A DNA stretch of 64,000 nucleotides from Hygrophila difformis. Taxonomy: Eukaryota; Streptophyta; Magnoliopsida; Lamiales; Acanthaceae. The notes under the pieces are model-generated. The model made no database searches. It was given only the letters and a program-made list of their open reading frames with translations, and had not been told where the DNA came from. The stretch is from positions 36,211,105 through 36,275,104 of the forward strand of contig JAOANR010000005.1 of NCBI GenBank assembly GCA_030278955.1, read 5' to 3'. A program made the position numbers and the translations under genes. Below, in pieces: positions 44,555 through 56,225 of this stretch. Position 1 is the first letter of the stretch, and each line of letters starts with the position of its first letter.

Positions 44555-45874
44555 TCACTGATCGGGAGGCGGGAACTGCCGGCGCATGTAGTCGTCCATC
44601 TGCCGCACATAGGCGTACATGTCGGACATGGTGGCCTGCTGCTGAGCCTGCCTCGTAGCAAACGAGTCCATCCGGGTCTGGTAGAAGTCCAACCTAGCGT
44701 CGAGGGCGTCATAACGAGCCTGCCCAGCTGCAAACCCGGCGTCCATACTGACCCGCATCTCCTGCATCATCTGCAGCATCTGAGTCATCTCCTGCCCCTA
44801 AGGTGCCCCAGCAGGAGGTGGAACTACTGGAGGAGGGGGTGGCTGCTCCGGTGGTACAACAAGGATCAGGCCGCCGTCATCAGGCTGCGGGCGAAGTACA
44901 TCACGGGGAGCCCCACGACGTAAGGTGCTACGCCAGTCAGCATAAGTCGGGATACAGTAGCAACGGCCCGGTGCTAGGTCGTACGGGTCTGTCTCCGGTG
45001 TAGTGCGAATCCCCTGTGCCGCGCACAACCCACAGATGAGGTGAACATGGGTAATCACCCTACTCCCTCGTCCTCTCCGCATGCCCCGCAAGTTGTCCTC
45101 GATGCAAGCTCCTACATTCACCCTACCGTCTCGCGCGATAAAGCAAATGGTCTCGTAGACGTGATCCAGGACAATGTGGCTCCGGGTGATCGGCCGGACG
45201 CGCCCTAACCACAGCTGAGCAAGCTCTCGCCAAGGGGAGTCCATCGTCGTCAAACGAACCTCATGACTGTGCTCGAGCTGAGGAGGCACTATGGTGCATA
45301 AGGTGTTCCACGCAGGAGCAAGAACACGTCCCTCAGGCTGTGGGCAAAATACGCCATCGTCGGGCAAGCCAAAATAGACATTGATCGCCCGAGCACTAAA
45401 GTCGAGATAGCGACCACGGACCCATACCCGGGATAGGTCGTCACCCTCCCCGAGACCGCCAATGTTGGCAATAACCTCCATAGCCAAATAACCGGAGGCG
45501 ACGCCCTCGGGGTGACGTGCCAGACCGGTCCACTGCAGATACTCCAAGACTGCACTGACCCTGTCATCGCCCATATGAAGAGGATATATGCCTCTCTCAG
45601 GGACGTAAGCCCTGTTTCGACGAAGCTCGTCGAAATAAAAGTCCTGGGCAGCCCTCGTCCTAAGCTGGAACCTGTCGTGCCGGTGAGGACGCACCTCGTC
45701 CGGGAGACCCCTGAGTCGCGGGCCCCGCTGCTCCTCGTCCTCCTCTGACTCGCTCTCGTCGAAATCAGGCATCGCCGGAGCGGCATAACTGGGGCCAGCC
45801 TCATCAGCAACTCGTCTCCTAGTCCTCGGAGGACACATGAGAGACGCCAAAACGACCCACAAAAAGAGCAACAT
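44555..45874 (-). pseudogene. Gyp-D antisense ORF: plant-transposon-protein-like domain
   Basis: A minus-strand frame opens after an acceptor-like ACTTGCAG (about 45875-45882) and starts at ATG near 45874 or 45835. It has an acidic stretch (DESESEEDEE), then a domain with YVPERGIYPL, SRVWVRGRYLDFSARAINVYF, LAQLWLG and HLICGLCAAQGI, then a Pro-rich stretch. It stops at TAG 44798-44800. The same frame continues after the TAG for about 80 residues of coiled coil (QMLQMMQEMRVSMDAG) to 44555. The domain matches in order the one in the Ath-C env-position ORF (VPDKGF, SWVRGIDVDISGEYLNRF, LAKLWHG, NLIRRICEAQ), and I assign both to the putative plant transposon protein family. Antisense ORFs of this kind are known from some plant Gypsy elements. 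Role unknown. Confidence 0.7.
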
Positions 45875-46720
45875 CCTGCAAGTTACCAAATACCGATTAT
45901 AAGACTAAGTCCCACACAAAAGTCAAGCGAAAATACGTAAAGGGCATCAATATACACTTCCAACGCGAATATACCGTAAGAACAACAAATCCTACCGTTG
46001 GCTAAGACCAACCAGGGGGTAATCTAGACAAAGGATATTCTCAAACTAGTGCCCAAACCCTTTGTGGCATTTCGTCGAACACGTTATGTGCGCAATAAAC
46101 CAAAACCTAAGTTACTAACAACACACGGAAATTGCCCACAGAATGAAACAATCATTCTAATAACAACACAGCATATCCTACAGCACCAAACAACATGGGA
46201 ACGAACTAATAATCACACCCCAATAACAACCAAGCATCAAAAGCTTCATAGCCTTTCTAAGGATTCGAATTCAACAAGAATTTGCCAAAAACATAAACAC
46301 ATTATAACATAAACATAGGCAAGGCAACAAGAGTAACAACAATCGCCACGTACACTTGCTAATTCGCACAAATCAAGCCTAAAAGTCATAAACCCCCAAT
46401 TTTTGTACACAAACCCTAATTTCCTAAATCTCTTCACAAATCAAGTCATTCAAAACATAAAGGTTGAAATTAGTAAGTGGGTTTAGTAGAATCGTACCTC
46501 GATGAGTGAAATTGAAGTCGAAATCAAGCAAACAGGAAGGTAACTCGCGGATTTAGAGAGAATTGGGGGTGTGTTCTCGAATGGAAAATGGGGGAAGTGG
46601 CTCGCGCCTATTTTCTCGAGCAGGGGCAGCCGCGCGCTCACCGCGCGCTGAGGCCCCATACCGCGCGGCCACCGCGTGGGACCCGGAGGGAGTTTTATTT
46701 TTCCTGTTCTGCTCAATCTC
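45875..46720 (-). other. Probable 5' UTR exon and intron of the Gyp-D antisense gene
   Basis: On the minus strand a leader-like stretch with CACCCCCAATTCTCTC and CACTCATCGAG is followed by a donor GTACGATT (46496) and, 620 nt later, by the acceptor ACTTGCAG next to the ORF. The interval between is AT-rich and without ORFs, as plant introns are. The upstream stretch 46600-46680 is GC-rich (GCGCGCGGT repeats). Not verified by transcripts. Confidence 0.5.
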
Positions 46721-46939
46721 TTTTGCTATATGCTCCTCACTGAACCCGGGCATACGTTGACAGTGAAATACAACGACATGGAGCATCACCTGGCATTATT
46801 CCTGGCAAGGACAGCAGAATTGCCTCACGTCCTCCTTTCGCAGGACTACAGGAAACCCTCGGGACGTAAATACACAGGGACTATAAGAAATTCCGTAGGG
46901 AATAGAAAACCGCTTATTAACTAACGACCCCACCACAGT

Positions 46940-47235
46940 TTGCTCGTATCCATAACGAGCTCCACGACCCCCAACTGAAGAAGTATGTGCCTGACACGTC
47001 GCACGTACTCCAACCGGACGTAATCGATTTGGATGATGACTTGACCTATGAAGAAACCCCGGTGCAAATACTCGACTACAAGGAAAGGGTGACAAGGAAT
47101 AAATCTGTAAAGATGGTCAAGGTCCTGTGGTCCAACCACGAGACAGAAACGGCGACCTGGGAATTGGAAACCGACATGAGGCAACGTTACCCTACCCTCT
47201 TCCAAGATGACCCGACCACAGTTATGGGGACATAA
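46940..47235 (+). pseudogene. Gyp-D integrase C-terminus and chromodomain (pol remnant)
   Basis: A plus-strand frame opens with the conserved chromovirus integrase tail (LKKYVPDTSHVLQPD) and continues into a chromodomain (LTYEETPVQILDYKE, VKVLWSNHETETATWELE, MRQRYPTLF), stopping at 47233-47235 just before the polypurine tract. The chromodomain is known to target chromovirus integration to heterochromatin. Everything of pol upstream of it, including protease, RT, RNase H and integrase core, is absent. Retention of only this 3' piece may reflect its closeness to cis sequences needed for replication. Confidence 0.88.
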
Positions 47236-47244
47236 CTGTATTCT

Positions 47245-47260
47245 TAAGGGGGGGGGAGGA
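47245..47260 (+). promoter_or_regulatory. Gyp-D polypurine tract
   Basis: AAGGGGGGGGGAGGA directly before the LTR start at 47261. Confidence 0.9.
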
Positions 47261-50030
47261 TGTAACACCCGAGGAAAAACAAATTCAAATTGTTTTGAAC
47301 CACGTCATGACTTGATCCCTTCACAGGGTACGTAGGCAGCTTGGAACTAATTTCTAAGTTCAGTCACGAAATAAATCACGAAATAAATCACGAAATAGAT
47401 CACAAGGACGATAGGAGGAGTTGGAACCAATTAAGACTAGGCTAATTAGGACACGGAAATGTTGCGAGCGATAAGCCGGACTGGTAACAAGTTTAAGGAA
47501 AGGATTCCGAACCGGAGACGACCCAAGGAATCGAGCTAACACGTAGAAAACCGATAGGGGAAGGCAAGGAAAGACCCGACAGAACACGCGGACCGCCGAA
47601 CCGGCCGGTCCGGCCGGCCCGCGCCCTCCGCGCGCCGCCGCGCGGCCACCGCGCGGACGGAGGTGTCGCGACTCCAGGGCAGTCCACGCGTGCTCCGCGC
47701 GGACAAAGGCCTATGTGCGCGTCACCAGCGCGTCACCAGCGCGCCAGAGGTGCAGGAGGTGTAAACTTTCCTTCCATGGCGATTTTCTTGCCAAAATTAA
47801 CACCCCCTTCGATGGTAATCGGATCTCAGCCTTGGGGAAGGCTTAAGAATACCCTAGGGGCGCCCCAAACCCTAAAGTTTCAGAAAACACTTCCTACCCT
47901 CCCTCAATTCCCTCTCCAAGTTCAAAACTCCTTCGACACCACTTTCCGGCGAGTATTCCGGCGACGACGGGATGACCGGGACAAGCCCCTGACTTCTAGA
48001 CCCTTGGTAAGCTATTATAGAATGTTTTAGTTCGTCCATATAACTCAGAAACTCAAATTCTAACCCCTTTTCCCTGTCACGATTTCACGTCGGAAAACGA
48101 ACAAAAAGCGATCGGAGAAGTTGGCCGTTCGTCGTGACCCTAAGGCGTCCGGAAACCCATTCCAGCAACCTTAATCTCTAACTAAGTAAGTTAAAACCTT
48201 ACTCACAAATTTTCGTGGTTGTTTGTTGTTTAAAACTCGAGATATAGGCTTGTAACAAAAATCGGTTTTCAAAAACCCTATTTTCGTCCAATTTCAAAGA
48301 CTCGCCTAAAACTCGACCTTCGGGAATTCAAACCGAAAACTTTTCAACATAAAAGTTGTTCCTAACATCTTTATCTATCCTGTGTCCAAATTTCAGCCGT
48401 TGACATTAAGTTTTTCTATCCCAAATCATGCTGCAAACTTTCTGTGACAACCCGAACGTTTTAAAACTGTGACAGTTTTCCATATTCGATTTGATGCATG
48501 TTTTTCATCCACTTTTCGAACGATTCAACTTTGCATTCCTTAACAAAAGTTGTAGATAATTGTGTCTAGATTATGCATATAAAATTACACGGATTTTGGT
48601 GTTCATTTGATATGTCAATCGGTCGAATTTTCAGAACTGTTTTAAAACCTATTCGGAACCCGCGAGTATGCAGTGAGTTGTGGTCGATTTTTTAGTACCA
48701 AGAATTCATTATTTCCAAATTCTTAAAACATGAAAGTTGTTCCTTAACGTGTTTTGTAGTTACTGTAAAAATTTCGCATCGATTGGTTTTGAAATGAATT
48801 TTTAATCGGCGTTGCACGAACCTGTGACGGAACCAGTTTTTAAAACAGAAATTATTCTTTGCAATGAACTCGAATTTCGACTCACTTCGGAACCTTATTT
48901 CCAAAAACTTAAAACATGAAAGTTGTTCGTGTGTGTGTTTTTGAACTACTGTAAAAATTTCAAAATTTTTGGTGTAAAAACGAATTTTTAATTAAGAAAG
49001 GCGTAAACTGCCTCGAATAGGATTTTTCGTACTTGAGAAAACTCGAACTATGAAACCGCGATATCGATCATTTGATAACTTTGAAATACGAACTTTCGAA
49101 AAATCCCATTCACTAGGCTGAGCTGATCTTCATGCTATCATTATCTTTGAGACTGCCTCGTTAGTGGTCTCCTTACTATCTGAGATTGCCTCGTTAGTAA
49201 TCTCGCGCGCTGTATTTTTGGATCGCCTCGTTAGTGGTTCTACTATCTTTTTGGATCACCTCGTTAGTGGTCCTACTATCTTTTTGAGACTGCCTCGTTA
49301 GTGGTCTCCCATTGTTTGGACTGCCTCGTTAGTGGTCCTATGTTGAGATTGCCTCGTTAGTGATCTCCCGGTATGGTGTCCTCTTCTTAGTCTACGGGAT
49401 AAAATGTAAAAGACTTGTGTGAATGTTCCATTATGCTTAAATCATATTATCATGTTTTTAAATTATGTATTTAAAATTATGCAACTTAAATTATGTTTTA
49501 ATTACGCTTTTAAAATTTTGTCCTTCAATCATGTTTTCCGCTGCAAATGAATTATGTATTTTAACTTTACGTATGGTAAGCGAAATCTTTAGTTTAAACA
49601 CATGTAACCCCTTTTATTTGTTAGTTAGGGATTAACTTACTCAGTATATCTTTATCCTGACAACCGTTGTCATTTCCTTTTTCTACAGAGTATGTCGAGT
49701 GACGCATGCACGCGCATTTGGGGGGATATATTTGTGAACATTTTTATTTACTGCATCATACTACTATTTTACCGGGTCTGTTAAACCCGAGGTTTTGGCC
49801 GAGTTGGCCGTGATTACTTTTCCGCTGCATTTACCTTATCCATGCATGATGATTTTTACTATCGTACTTTGATTTAAGTATTAATAAATTCCGGATTCAT
49901 TGTTGAATGTTTTTAAAACTTTGTATACCCATAAGCCTTGCACCTCCTTAGCGAGCTCGGGAATCCGTGTCTTGCTAGGGAGATACGGCGGTGACACCTC
50001 GGCCTGGGTTACCAAATCCGGGGTGTTACA
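47261..50030 (+). repeat. Gyp-D 3' LTR
   Basis: 2770 bp, TGTAACACCCG...GGGGTGTTACA. It differs from the 5' LTR by scattered substitutions and a short duplication (GCGTCACCAGCGCGTCACCAG near 47720-47745). Confidence 0.95.
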
Positions 50031-50035
50031 GAGAA
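50031..50035. repeat. Gyp-D target site duplication, right copy
   Basis: GAGAA, matching 40547-40551. Confidence 0.93.
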
Positions 50036-53000
50036 GGTCGGACTGGATGTCTTCGTGACTGGCTTGGAGTGGAAACATCAGTTCTAGGATGACTCGGAGT
50101 GGGGGCATCACCTTGAGGGTGTTCCTCTGCAGCAGGTTCAATTGAGGGGACTCCAGCTTCTTTTGTTGAAGGCACCTCTTCAGTACGGGCCTCTTTCTTT
50201 CGTGACTTGCGCTTAGCCGGTTGTCCAGGAGTGTATCTGGATTGGGCATCCGATTCATCTGGCATAGCGTACAACCGGATCAGTTACCCTCGTTTTTGGA
50301 ACTGGAATTGGGCGACTCATATCAATGGTGTGGCTCCCTGAGAAAATAGATAGATCTACTCATTGTGCTTCGCAGATTCTTCTAATGAGGTTTGGATAGC
50401 AGAGAGCAGCTGCCCTGCCGGAGGTCCTTGAAGTCATGACATGGAAGATATGCTCCCCTACGTTGATCTTCAGTCCATGCCATAACTTAGCAAAACCCTT
50501 CAGCATTCGACCAGATGTCTCATGTGCGTGAGGGTTGGGCCTGATTTTTGACATGTAGAAGTCATATGAGGGTTGGAACTCCAGCTTCAGGTGCTTGGCC
50601 TTGAAACAGAATTCGCCAGTATAGCTCTCGGCAGTGAGGGACCTTGTGATGTTGTCATAATATGACCTCTCAACTGCCTTACATGCTCCCTTCTTAAAGT
50701 GCTCAGCTGTCGGGAATTCTGATACCCAGTTGGGTGTATTGAGGAATCTGTTCAGGTACTCTCCAGATATATCTACATCAATTCCGCGTACCCAACTCCT
50801 CTTTTGGGCAACGTTGATATTGCAGTAGAATTCCCGAACAAGCTCTGCTATCCCTGGTTCAGCATGGTGCGTAAGGAATTCAGTCCATCCATGGTTTTGT
50901 TGTAGGAAGACCAGCATAGGATGATTCACCATCTCTGAACTGAATCCTTTATCAGGTACGAATAGCTCTCCTAGCGCCATATAACGCCCCGCATTCTGCT
51001 CGTTCCCGTTGAACCTCCTCATTATATCTGCATCGTCCTTAATGGGGAACCTTTTGCATTTCTTTGTGGATACCCCCAAGCGCCCCTTAGAGGTCACCCA
51101 ATACCCAGCGGATCGGACTGACCCTGTTGATTCTTGGGTCTCCTGGGGGTGTGCCTGCTCCCAATCCGAATCCGATTTCTCCTCTATCTGTTCATGCTGT
51201 TCATGATGTTCACCCTCTACTTGATGTTCTGTTTCAGCCTGCGTATCTGCCCGCGGCTGTCCTTCAAGTTGTTGTTCACGTTCCGCTTGCTCGCCTCCTT
51301 GAGATATTCCCTGTTCATACGAATTACAAGGAAATTCATGAAGCATAGCTTTGAGAAAATCATCAGAAAGGACGGGACCAACAACATGTTGATATTCTTT
51401 TTGAGGTACCTCCTCATCCCTCCCTGTGTTTAATTTCCCCAGTTGTTCTACCATGTTATCTCCTTGATCTCCAGTAATATCAAGATCCCCTTGGAGGATT
51501 TGTTGATACGTCTTATCCTTGAACAGGTCATCAATGTTCTCCAATTCTGCTTGGGTGCTGCCACCGCTACCCTCGTTTGCCACTGCTTCTCCTTGGTTTG
51601 CCTCGACTTGCGGATCTGCTTCAGCATGCGAGTCTTCCAATTCTGTCATATTCTCGTCAGGTGCAGTGGGTTGAGATTCGGCAGCAGCTGCAGCCATTGC
51701 ATTTGCAGCAACTTGGTCCAAACTTACTAAAAGTTCCGCAGTCTTTTCCTTCAATTGTTCAAAACGCTCATTGCCCTCCTGCACCATTTCCTCTATCTCT
51801 TCTGTGGGTTTGAGTCCTTCACCGATCTCATCCACTCTCTTTCCACTCCCACTCCTCCTAGTGGCTATCTCCTTCTGCTGCTGCTTTCGATCCTTAGCCC
51901 ATTCAGCCGGCTCTTCTTTTACTTTAACAGGCACGATGTTGGTTCCGCTGATTATCTGACAATCATCGTCCCCAACATCGGCCTCTGTTGGGTTCTCTTT
52001 CGTCTGCTTCTTCTCTAGCTCGGTTTGAATTTTCTCAGCAGCCTTTCTATTCTCTTCCTCTTCCCGGGCTTTTCTAATGTTCTCCTCTATTTCAGCCTTC
52101 TTAGCCTCTTCCTCAGCTTTCTTGGCCATTTCTTCCTTCCACAATTTGTCTTGCTTGGCCCTTTATGCTTCTCGCTGCTGTCTCCATTATTCTGTTTCTT
52201 TGGCTATTTCAGCATCGGCCTTCTCCTTCTCTCGCCTTTCTCTTTCGAGTTTTCGGGCCTCATACTCAGCGATTCTTTTCTTTTTGGCCCTATCTATGTC
52301 AGCTTCCTCCTGGACTTTCCTTGCCACTTCAGCATCAGCCTGTTCTTGGGCTAGACGCTGCTGCTCTTTCTTGGATAGGTCAACGGCATGCTCCTTGCCT
52401 CTGTTCTTTGGTTTGGAGGGCTTGCCATCGAATTTGGGCACTGGTGGAAGAGTCATTGGCTGACTGGGAGGTTCTTGAATTTTGACTTGAGGTTCAGCAG
52501 GTCTTCCAGCCTTTTCTTTCTCAGCCAGTTTTATCAGTTTCCTTTTTTTCTTTGGTGGCTCTGGTGCAGATTCGGTTTGGAGGGGCTCCGATTCAGTTGA
52601 CTGGTGGGGTTCGGACGTCGGGTCCACATAATCATCAAGCATCTTGTCATCTGCTTCGGTCCACAGCCCCAACTCTGGCCCCTTGGTCTTCAGATATTTC
52701 TCTATGAAACTGGGCTCTGTCATTGCTGTAAGCTGGGTAGTCCATTTAGCCTTGAAGTATCTACCCAAGACTCCTTGGAACCCCGTATTATAACGCAGTC
52801 GCAGTTTGTTTTCTTGGCGGTACCTCAGGGCTTCCCTGTCCATCTCTCGTAGTAGGTCGAAGAATCTGGTCTTCATGTCTGCGTAGAGAGTGTCCATGAT
52901 GTCTGCCTCCTTCTCACTTAGCCCTGACAAGTCTCGGACCGGTGGGACGTTCAAGTACTCCAGGCATTTGGTCTGGCTCATCAGTGGTATCTGCTTCTTC

Positions 53001-54031
53001 TTTCTGCACATCCTGTCCCAATTTCTGGTTTGGTACATCGCTGTGCACTCGGCTTTCATTAGCGCAAAGCTGGGCATTCCAACCATTGTGGCTTCTTTGG
53101 GCTCAACCACCGGGAATCTTGTTGGTAGAAACCTTGGAACGATTTCCTCGTTTCCCGGGGGTATCACCACCCCTGGGTTCAGCACAGATTTTCTGATGTC
53201 CTTTTCCCAGCTCCCCCATGCCTTCAGGTATTCCCCCCACAGCTTCCGTATTGCTTTTGCCTTTTGTATTATTGAGTCCAGCATTGGAGTGTGGTGGGCT
53301 GCTCCATAATTCAGCACAGGTTGAAGGGACTCCCAGAAGTTATATGCCATCTCAATGTGGCGTGCCTTGGCGTGCTTTGTGAGCCACAGTTGCTCTTCCG
53401 GTCCGCAAATGGTCCCATTGTCAAATAGTTCTTTCTTGTATATGAATGGGAAAGCGTCTGGCATGTAGACCACTCCAGACACCGCCACTTTGTGTACCGG
53501 AGGAGTTTGTCTGGCAAAATGACTTCTGGTTTCTCTTGTGATGACTGGTTGAATGGGGATTGGCTCGAAGGCTGATATTTTCTTGTCCCCGAGGTGTTGC
53601 TCAAGCATTCGATTCCACCTGGCCTTTTGCTGAATCATCCTCCAAACCATTCTCTCATAATGAACTCTCGGATCTTCGAACCTCAAGTCATATCTTGCCT
53701 GGTCGAATTCGTTATTCCAGAATTTCCACATGTGCTGGCAGAGGTCTCTTTCAAGGCATGTAGCTTTAAGGTTTCTCTCCTCTTCTGGAATATCTCTCCA
53801 CCAGTGATCTTTCATTTCAAATCTCCATTCGATCTGGTGGTCCATGTTCAGATGAAATTCGTCCCTGATGGCCCTTCTATTTGCCTCGATCTCCCTTTTC
53901 AGCCTTTCGATTTCCAAAAAGGCGAGGTCTGGAGTGGTCGTTGGAAGACCCATTATGGAGGTTATCACGTATTTGTCCCTGAGAAGAGGAATTGAAACTG
54001 TTTTTAACAAGTTTTTTATAAACATATTCAA
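50031..54031 (-). pseudogene. Ath-C env-position ORF (main part): plant-transposon-protein domain
   Basis: Minus-strand frame beginning near 53955 (ATGGGTCTTCC), just after an acceptor-like CCTCTTCTCAG; the open frame extends to 54031. The first 600 residues are rich in charged helices (WWRDIPEEERN, RMIQQKARWNRM) and end in a Lys/Glu coiled coil. A second half has an acidic Gln/Glu-rich linker and the domain (VPDKGF, NHGWTEFLTHH, SWVRGIDVDI, LCYPNLIRRICEAQ). In-frame TAA codons at 52187-52189 and about 52163, and a TGA at 50360-50362, interrupt it. A frameshift near 50285 precedes the tail, which reads into 40551-40170 beyond Gyp-D. Athila elements carry such an ORF after integrase, often called env-like. 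I see no clear signal or membrane segment, so an envelope role is doubtful. Confidence 0.8.
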
Positions 54032-54061
54032 GTTGGAACATCAACATCCTCACATTTTGAG

Positions 54062-55614
54062 CTGAGCTCTAAATGTGAGTTAATTGGTTTTTACTTGAAC
54101 TTATTAGATAAAAAGACATGGAGTTGGATTTTTAAATCCAACTCTTATTGCAACAAAATAGAGAGAGAGAGGTGAGAGAAATAAGGATCTGGGACCCTTA
54201 CAAATTTTTTCTTAGACTATAAATAGTCTAAAATGTTTTTGAATGGTCGAAGGACCAAAAGTAGAATTTCATAGGCTATTAAGCCTACGAAAGAGATTTT
54301 GGATTTTTATCACTTAAAAAGTGATTTAAATCATGTGAAATAGGCAGCAAGATGATTAATGATGAGGAACGAATGCACATGACAAATTATGCAATCACTA
54401 GCATGTGGTAATGGATTATGGAGAATAAAAACAAACTAAACATGCACATACACAAAAAGGTCATTTTTGGATTTTTATGAGAAGTGTTGACTTGTTTATT
54501 TAATAAAATTGGGGGTGTGAGTCGTCCCCCAATTGGATTTTGTTTTGGGAAATGGGTATTAAAGAATGGAACAAGATGTTCCATTTGAATATTCCCCATT
54601 TAGCCCAAAAAATGAACACAAGTCAAACACTTAAAAAAAAAGAACATTCTACCACTTTTTCTTCTTTTTAGGTATAAATGCCATGCCAAAAGTGTTGGAA
54701 AAATTTTGGCATGGTTTCGTCTATAATACCATGTTTTCCGTATGTGCAAACATCAACTTTCGAGTTGAGTTTGCAAATTGTGGTTAACAGGTACCCGACA
54801 AAAGCATTTATTGACAAGATACACATAACACAGTACATGCATAAATGAAAACAAACACAGACAATCCATTCATACCAAGATCATGCAAAATTTTAGCCAA
54901 TAAGTCATGCTTCAAAAACATAGCTTCGGCAGTACCATCAACATGCATATCCAACAACAACATCAAATAACCAGTAAAATAACACAGTGATTTCAAGGAA
55001 AAATGAACCACTGTGTGTTCCCATTCACAGATTTCACAAAACAGACACAGTCAACACAAGTATGTTCACATACAACAAAAATGGAACAACTCAACCAAAT
55101 AATGAACAAGAACCATATTTTTGAGGATTTTGAAACCATCATTTTCAAAATAAGACATCCCCCACACCTCAGAAAACTCGAACCCACAACAATGGCAGTT
55201 TAGAACAAAAACGCCCTAAAACCCTAGGTTCGCACTACCCTGTTCTTTCCTATTTCCGACCACACCCAAACCATTCCGGCCACTTCCCGACCATTCCTAA
55301 CACGAAAACAGGCTTCATTCCCCACCCCATTACCGATTTCGCAAAAACAAGGAAAAACCAAAACTAGAATCGCAAAAATGGGAGTGCGAAATCGAAAACA
55401 GAACACTTACCCGACACTCCCAGTAGGATTAGACGAAGAAGACACCATTTTAAGCACTTTGAACGGAGTTGATCAAGGTAAAGCTCTGGCTCGAGCCCTG
55501 GTTTAGCGAGGAAGACGAAGTTCCCGAGAGAGGATTCGGGGAAATATCGAAGTGTTTGAGGGTGAAAGTGAGGGAAAAGAGGGGGAAAAGGGAATATAAA
55601 GGGTTAGGGGAGTG
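54062..55614 (-). other. Ath-C non-coding stretch upstream of the env-position ORF
   Basis: AT-rich, no credible ORF. It contains one copy of ATCAACATCCTCACATTT at its left edge (54040-54057) and ordinary AT-rich sequence otherwise. Confidence 0.5.
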
Positions 55615-56225
55615 GGTTAATTCGGTCTATTAGAGACCGAACCACCAATTCGGTCTAGACCGAATTGGTGTGGTCTCCAAGTGTTTGTGAGAGATTCGGT
55701 CTCTTAGGCCAATTTGGTCTAGACCGAATTGGCATAGAGACCGAATTGCAAGGGAAAACAAACATACACTTGCTACAATGTGGTCTTTTGAAGTCAATTC
55801 GGTCTAGACCGAATTGGTCTAGAGAACGAATTGCAGCAAGAAGACCGAATCTGGTTACTTAGGAAAAATAATGGGGGATGCTTTAGTGAGGCAATTCGGT
55901 CTATATGAGCAATTCGGTCTATATGGGCAATTCGGTCTAGACCGAATTGCCTTATAGATCGAATTGCTCACTTGCATAAATAAAACTAAGGAATCACAAT
56001 TGCCTTTTGCTGATCAATTCGATCTGTTCAAAATTAATTCGGTCTAGACCGAATTGCTACTTGGCCAAATTTACACAAGGATGGAGTATGTGTCTTGGGA
56101 GGCCAATTCGGTCTCTTAGGCCAATTTGGTCTAGACCGAATTTGCTTGGAGATCGAATTGTTAAAATTCCCAAGGTACACCTCCAATGCGCTCTATTTCA
56201 AACAATTCGATATAGACCGAATTGA
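55615..56225. repeat. Palindromic repeat cluster 3
   Basis: Many copies of AATTCGGTCTAGACCGAATT and half-sites, the same repeat as in 28550-29150 and 30115-30515, here between integrase and the env-position ORF of Ath-C. Confidence 0.9.

Larger units (their letters stand above)
40552..50030 (+). mobile_element. Gyp-D: non-autonomous chimeric chromovirus with an antisense gene
   Basis: A complete 9.5 kb element. LTRs at 40552-43311 and 47261-50030 are nearly identical, with a perfect GAGAA target duplication, an initiator-Met primer site and a G-rich polypurine tract. Of the retroelement genes only a short coiled-coil, gag-position ORF and the integrase C-terminus/chromodomain remain. The 3.9 kb internal region is dominated by an antisense unit with its own apparent intron. 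The chromodomain and primer site point to the Tekay/Del-type chromovirus lineage. It is inserted in the env-position ORF of Ath-C. Confidence 0.95.

Noticed and set aside
51009..53995. Plus-strand ORFs opposite the Ath-C env-position ORF
   Set aside because: They are shadows of the antisense low-complexity Lys/Glu-rich coding sequence.
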